This document shows positions 60,976-64,000 of a stretch of DNA of 64,000 bases, piece after piece (within the stretch, counting starts at the first letter, position 1; every line of letters begins with the position of its first letter). The notes below the pieces were generated by a model. The model saw only the letters and a program-made list of their open reading frames with translations, was not told the DNA's origin and ran no database searches. The position numbers and the translations under genes were made by a program. This DNA is from Larkinella arboricola (GTDB taxonomy: Bacteria; Bacteroidota; Bacteroidia; Cytophagales; Spirosomataceae). The stretch lies in NCBI RefSeq assembly GCF_003259745.1, contig NZ_QLMC01000008.1, forward strand, positions 62,001-126,000, in the 5' to 3' direction.

Positions 60976-61863
60976 ATGACAAAGACCGTCTACTTTACGC
61001 TGCTGCTTTTTACACTGATTGTTCCGGTTTTCGGGCAGGGTCCGCTGCTGACGCTGGTCAATGCCGAGAAGAAATTTGCCCAGTTTTCAAAAGACAGCAC
61101 CACCAAAGCCGCCTTTCTGGCAAACCTGGCTCCCGATGGGGTTACGTTCGTAAAAGGCAAAGTAACCAACGGGCGGGAGTCGCTCGAAAAAAGTCCGGCC
61201 AGCCCCGGGAAATTAACCTGGCAACCCGTTGCAGCCGATGTGTCGGCTGCGGGTGATCTGGGCTACACCACCGGCCCCTGGGAGTGGCGCCCCAAATCGC
61301 TGGCGGATAAACCAACGGGCTACGGCCATTACGTGAGTCTCTGGAAAAAACAAGCGGATAATAGCTGGAAAGTGGCACTGGACATCGGTATTTCGCATCC
61401 GGCACCCGCAGCTCCCCCCGTTAATACCATCCGGGCCGCTACCGGCATTCGGAGCGTTACCAGCGCCGACACCACTCAAAACCGGGAAGAATTACTGGCT
61501 TTTGATAAACAGTTCGCAAACACGCTGGAGAAAAGCGGAGCGGCCACCACCTACAAACAACATCTGGCCCCGCAGGCCCGGCTGTATCGGATGAACCAGC
61601 AGCCTTATATCGAACAGACCGCCATCGACCAGTTGCTCAGGCAGCCCGTTACGCTCGCCTTTTTCCCGTTGAATGCGGCCGTTGCCGAATCAGGGGATTT
61701 AGGGTATGTATATGGTAATTCGCAGGTGGTGACAACGACGGGCGGAAAACCCGTTAAGCAGGCCGGAAACTATTTGAGAATCTGGAAAAAAGACAGCCAG
61801 AACCAGTGGAGAATTGTTGTGGACCTGATTGCATTGGAGCCGGTTGAGCAAACTGAAAAATGA
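60976..61863 (+). CDS. Exported protein with two NTF2-like (SnoaL/DUF4440) domains
   Basis: A 295-residue protein with a signal peptide (about 1-21, ending VFGQG). Two similar domains follow: residues about 25-140 (KFAQFSKDSTTKAAFLANLA, then DLGYTTGPWEW and YVSLWKKQADNSWKVALDI) and about 155-290 (AFDKQFANTLEKSGAATTYK, then DLGYVYGNSQV, and YLRIWKKDSQNQWRIVVDL). The repeated GDLGYxxG and W-K-K-...-W-(K/R)-(I/V) pattern marks SnoaL/DUF4440-type folds, here duplicated. No catalytic residues can be assigned. It converges on the next minus-strand gene. Confidence 0.75.
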   Translation: MTKTVYFTLLLFTLIVPVFGQGPLLTLVNAEKKFAQFSKDSTTKAAFLANLAPDGVTFVKGKVTNGRESLEKSPASPGKLTWQPVAADVSAAGDLGYTTGPWEWRPKSLADKPTGYGHYVSLWKKQADNSWKVALDIGISHPAPAAPPVNTIRAATGIRSVTSADTTQNREELLAFDKQFANTLEKSGAATTYKQHLAPQARLYRMNQQPYIEQTAIDQLLRQPVTLAFFPLNAAVAESGDLGYVYGNSQVVTTTGGKPVKQAGNYLRIWKKDSQNQWRIVVDLIALEPVEQTEK

Positions 61864-61939
61864 CAAAGCGCGGGAGGCAATTCATCGGTTGACAAAAGTT
61901 TTTTCTCTTGTCTACCTTCTTTCCTCTCAAAAAAACAGT

Positions 61940-62006
61940 TCCCCGCTGAGAAGCAGCGCGTAAAAGAGCGGCATTCTTTTGCGCAGACTGACTCCAACAG
62001 CGGGGA
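61940..62006. terminator. Nested hairpin between convergent genes
   Basis: Outer arms TCCCCGCTG (61940-61948) and CAGCGGGGA (61998-62006) enclose an inner stem GCGC(GT)AAAAGA with TCTTTTGCGC. A T-rich tract follows on the plus side. It probably terminates both convergent genes, but the nesting is more elaborate than the other terminators here. Confidence 0.55.
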
Positions 62007-62029
62007 TTACTTTTATTCCGGGGACCTTA

Positions 62030-62473
62030 TTAATTCAGCAATGACACAAACCGTCCGGGCTCTTTTGTCTCAACCTTTTGGGTTTCCAACCGGAACGACT
62101 TGGTAACTTTGTTCAGCCCATCGCTGATCTCAAACGTGTACAAACCGTCTTTCATCGTTTCCATATCAAACTTCCGCCAGTATTTTTTCAGGCGTTTGCT
62201 TACCTTCTCGGTATGAAGCACCTCGTTTTTTTCGTCCCGCAGGGACACATACAACGGCACCTCAATGTAATTCTCAATCATCAAATTCATCTTGGCCGAG
62301 TTGATCGACCGGTAGATGGCGACACCCATCGATTTGGTGCGGCTTACGTTGGGTGATGCAGAAGCGGCCTTCTCCTTTTCATCCCCGGGTTCGGGGAAAC
62401 TGGATGACGTTCCGGCTAAAACCGGGGTGCTCAGAGCGAGAACAAGGGCGGTAATTTTTAGGGCGCGATTCAT
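62030..62473 (-). CDS. Hypothetical exported protein
   Basis: A 147-residue protein with a signal peptide (MNRALKITALVLALSTPVLAG). A Ser/Glu/Lys-rich linker (residues 22-45) leads to a beta-rich domain (MLIENYIEVPLYVSLRDEKN, then YTFEISDGLNKVTKSFRLE) of Ig-like proportions. No family is recognised, though this layout of about 150 residues is frequent in Cytophagales. It is convergent with the NTF2-like gene. Confidence 0.65.
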   Translation of the reverse strand: MNRALKITALVLALSTPVLAGTSSSFPEPGDEKEKAASASPNVSRTKSMGVAIYRSINSAKMNLMIENYIEVPLYVSLRDEKNEVLHTEKVSKRLKKYWRKFDMETMKDGLYTFEISDGLNKVTKSFRLETQKVETKEPGRFVSLLN

Positions 62474-62640
62474 GTGTATTAGTTGTTTTCTGTTGCTTTT
62501 ACGTTACCTCTGATTCAGATTTGGCAAACGATTTATGACCTAAAAGTACCGGATTGGTAAAGGCCCGCCGTACCGCAAATGAGGTGATATTTCGGAATGG
62601 GGTCGCCTATTGGATGAACGGTCGAGAGAGCGGATAAAGA

Positions 62641-62668
62641 AAAAACCGGCCTAATTAGACCGGTTTTT
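62641..62668. terminator. Terminator hairpin downstream of the SusD-like gene
   Basis: AAAAACCGG at 62641-62649 pairs with CCGGTTTTT at 62660-62668. T-rich arms on each side allow termination in both directions; the gene it serves is the minus-strand SusD-like gene. Confidence 0.85.
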
Positions 62669-62712
62669 GACCTTTTTTTTGTGTTCCCTTTGTTTAAATC
62701 AAGCCTTATCCG

Positions 62713-64000
62713 TTAATCAGCATCCCACCAAACGGGGGTAAGCACGTCGCCGGGAGCAATACCGGTGGCCGTAATATTGGGGTTTCGCTGCAATTCCGAA
62801 TCAACGTAGGGCAGCCGTTTCATAAACTGATTTCCCGTCAGGTTAACCACCGGAATCGTCGGGGCCGGAAAACCCGTCCGGCGCTGCTCCGACCAGGCTT
62901 CTACCCCATTCAAACCGTATAAGGCGAGGTATTTCTGGGTGATAATGGCCCTGATTTTATCGGTCTGCCGGGCGTAGTCGACACCGGGTTTGGTCAGGTA
63001 ATCGCCAGCCTGTACCCCAAAGCGGGCCATCGATGCGGTGATGGCTTCGTTGTAGAGTTTGGCCGGATCGTCGGTGGTGGTTCCGGCCCACCCACGGGCA
63101 ACGGCTTCGGCCCGCAGCAGCAGGCTTTCTTCATAGGCCACCAGTACCACCGGACGCGCTTTGGCCGCGTTATCATCAGCCGCCGTTACGCCACTCCCTG
63201 CCGAAGTGCCGTTGATGGTTCCGTTCAGAAACCGTTGACCGATAAAATACTTGCCCGGATACGAGGTATACTGCGCCGTGTTGGTCGAGGTGGTACCGTT
63301 CGGGGTGAAAACATACTCGATTTCGGGCGTCCGTAAATCCGCATCCAGAAAGTAAACCGGCATCCGGGGGTCGTTGTTGGGCGCCATTAAGTTGCCAATG
63401 GTGGTGCTGGCCGTCAGGTTGTTAGACAAACGAAAGTTGGCCTGCCAGAAGGGGTTTTCGGAGTTGGTGACGGTTCCATTGGCAAACTCAAGACTCTCGC
63501 CCGCCTGCATAAAAGCCGTTCCACTGCTGGCGTAAAGCGCCTGAATACCGGCACGGGCCGTGGCCGGATCGACCTGACTGAGCCGCAGGTAAAACTTCAG
63601 TTTCAGCGTATTGGCCAGCCGCACCCAGCGGTCCATACCCGCTTCGTTGGCGGCCTGATAGAGCATATCCGCCGTACCCGGAAAACGGCCCTGCTTTTTG
63701 GCAATATCCGCTTTAGCTTCATCCAACAGGGTTTGCAAACCCGCGTAAACGTCCTTTTGCGCATCGTACCGGGGCGTTATGGTCAGGTCCGCATTCAGGG
63801 CTTCGGAAAAGGGAATGTCGCCGTATAAATCCGTCAGTATGCCGAACCCGTACGCTTTCATGATTTTCGAAATGCCAACCATCCGCCATTCGTTCTGCTG
63901 GCTGCCCTGGTTGATGACATACTGGAAATCCTGCAAAGCCCCCGCATACATACCGACAAACTGCCCGCCCTGGCCGTCGAGCGTCGATGAGGTAATGTTG
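62713..64000 (-). CDS. SusD/RagB-like outer-membrane lipoprotein, 5' end outside window
   Basis: At least 429 residues of a SusD/RagB-type nutrient-binding lipoprotein; the frame is open to the right edge, so the signal peptide is missing. TPR-like helices and the sequences AYGFGILTDLYGDIPFSEAL, GMDRWVRLANTLKLKFYLRL, then YLALYGLNGVEAWSEQRRTG and the terminal ELQRNPN are typical of the SusD-like_2 group. It binds a glycan or peptide ligand at the cell surface in complex with a SusC-like TonB-dependent transporter, which would be expected just upstream beyond the window. Confidence 0.9.
   Translation of the reverse strand, partial: NITSSTLDGQGGQFVGMYAGALQDFQYVINQGSQQNEWRMVGISKIMKAYGFGILTDLYGDIPFSEALNADLTITPRYDAQKDVYAGLQTLLDEAKADIAKKQGRFPGTADMLYQAANEAGMDRWVRLANTLKLKFYLRLSQVDPATARAGIQALYASSGTAFMQAGESLEFANGTVTNSENPFWQANFRLSNNLTASTTIGNLMAPNNDPRMPVYFLDADLRTPEIEYVFTPNGTTSTNTAQYTSYPGKYFIGQRFLNGTINGTSAGSGVTAADDNAAKARPVVLVAYEESLLLRAEAVARGWAGTTTDDPAKLYNEAITASMARFGVQAGDYLTKPGVDYARQTDKIRAIITQKYLALYGLNGVEAWSEQRRTGFPAPTIPVVNLTGNQFMKRLPYVDSELQRNPNITATGIAPGDVLTPVWWDAD

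Overview
The window looks like a chromosomal segment of a Bacteroidota bacterium of the order Cytophagales (a Spirosoma/Larkinella-like member of Spirosomaceae is my best guess). Reasons: two or three secreted proteins end in type IX secretion (T9SS) C-terminal sorting domains, a SusD/RagB outer-membrane lipoprotein runs off the right edge, a Bat-type VWA/TPR pair is present, several genes are preceded by the Bacteroidota -7 element TAnnTTTG, and base composition is about 50% GC. No plasmid, phage, transposase or CRISPR signature was seen.

Region 1 (1-21.8 kb) is a large surface-polysaccharide locus, all on the + strand and tightly packed with ATGA/TTGA overlaps: a Wzz-like chain-length protein, an ABC export pair (Wzm/Wzt, the latter with a C-terminal extension), a VioA-like sugar aminotransferase, a GT-C membrane glycosyltransferase, WbqC, a NeuD-like acyltransferase, an OafA-like acyltransferase, about nine further glycosyltransferases or related proteins, an O-antigen-ligase/Wzy-type membrane protein, a WcaF-like acetyltransferase and a WecA/TagO-like initiating phosphoglycosyl transferase. 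Together they would build, decorate and export a glycan on an undecaprenyl carrier, probably containing an N-acylated 4-amino-4,6-dideoxyhexose.

Region 2 (21.9-31.4 kb) is an accessory-looking stretch with low coding density: small hypothetical proteins, an MsrA lipoprotein, a membrane-anchored unknown protein, three stand-alone response-regulator receivers (one with its phospho-acceptor Asp replaced by Glu), two tandem BLUF blue-light receptors, and strong terminators around a candidate small RNA. It is followed by a two-gene lipid unit (fatty-acid desaturase plus cyclopropane-fatty-acid-synthase-like methyltransferase, 31.4-33.4 kb).

Region 3 (33.7-38.1 kb) holds two divergent cell-surface genes that share a roughly 110-residue module: a glycine-rich T9SS protein resembling the glycine-rich domain of animal ALK/LTK receptors, and an NHL-repeat T9SS gene that is broken by an out-of-frame internal deletion. 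An AhpD-like protein follows.

Region 4 (38.5-50.6 kb) is mostly housekeeping: tRNA-Arg(TCT), tRNA-Pro(TGG) and tRNA-Ser(GCT) on the minus strand, a Bat-type VWA/TPR pair, thiolase, PurC, a STAS protein, a Gfo/Idh/MocA oxidoreductase with a TIM-barrel sugar isomerase, ribonuclease Z, and a large M4 metalloprotease with propeller and T9SS domains.

Region 5 (50.6-64 kb) is centred on nitrogen assimilation: an AT-rich 640-bp regulatory region, gltB and gltD, an AlaA-like aminotransferase shortly downstream, then a queuosine-precursor transporter, exported hypothetical proteins and the 5'-truncated SusD-like gene. Most convergent gene pairs are separated by clear hairpin terminators. Families were assigned by reading motifs and remembered family patterns; no database search was run.
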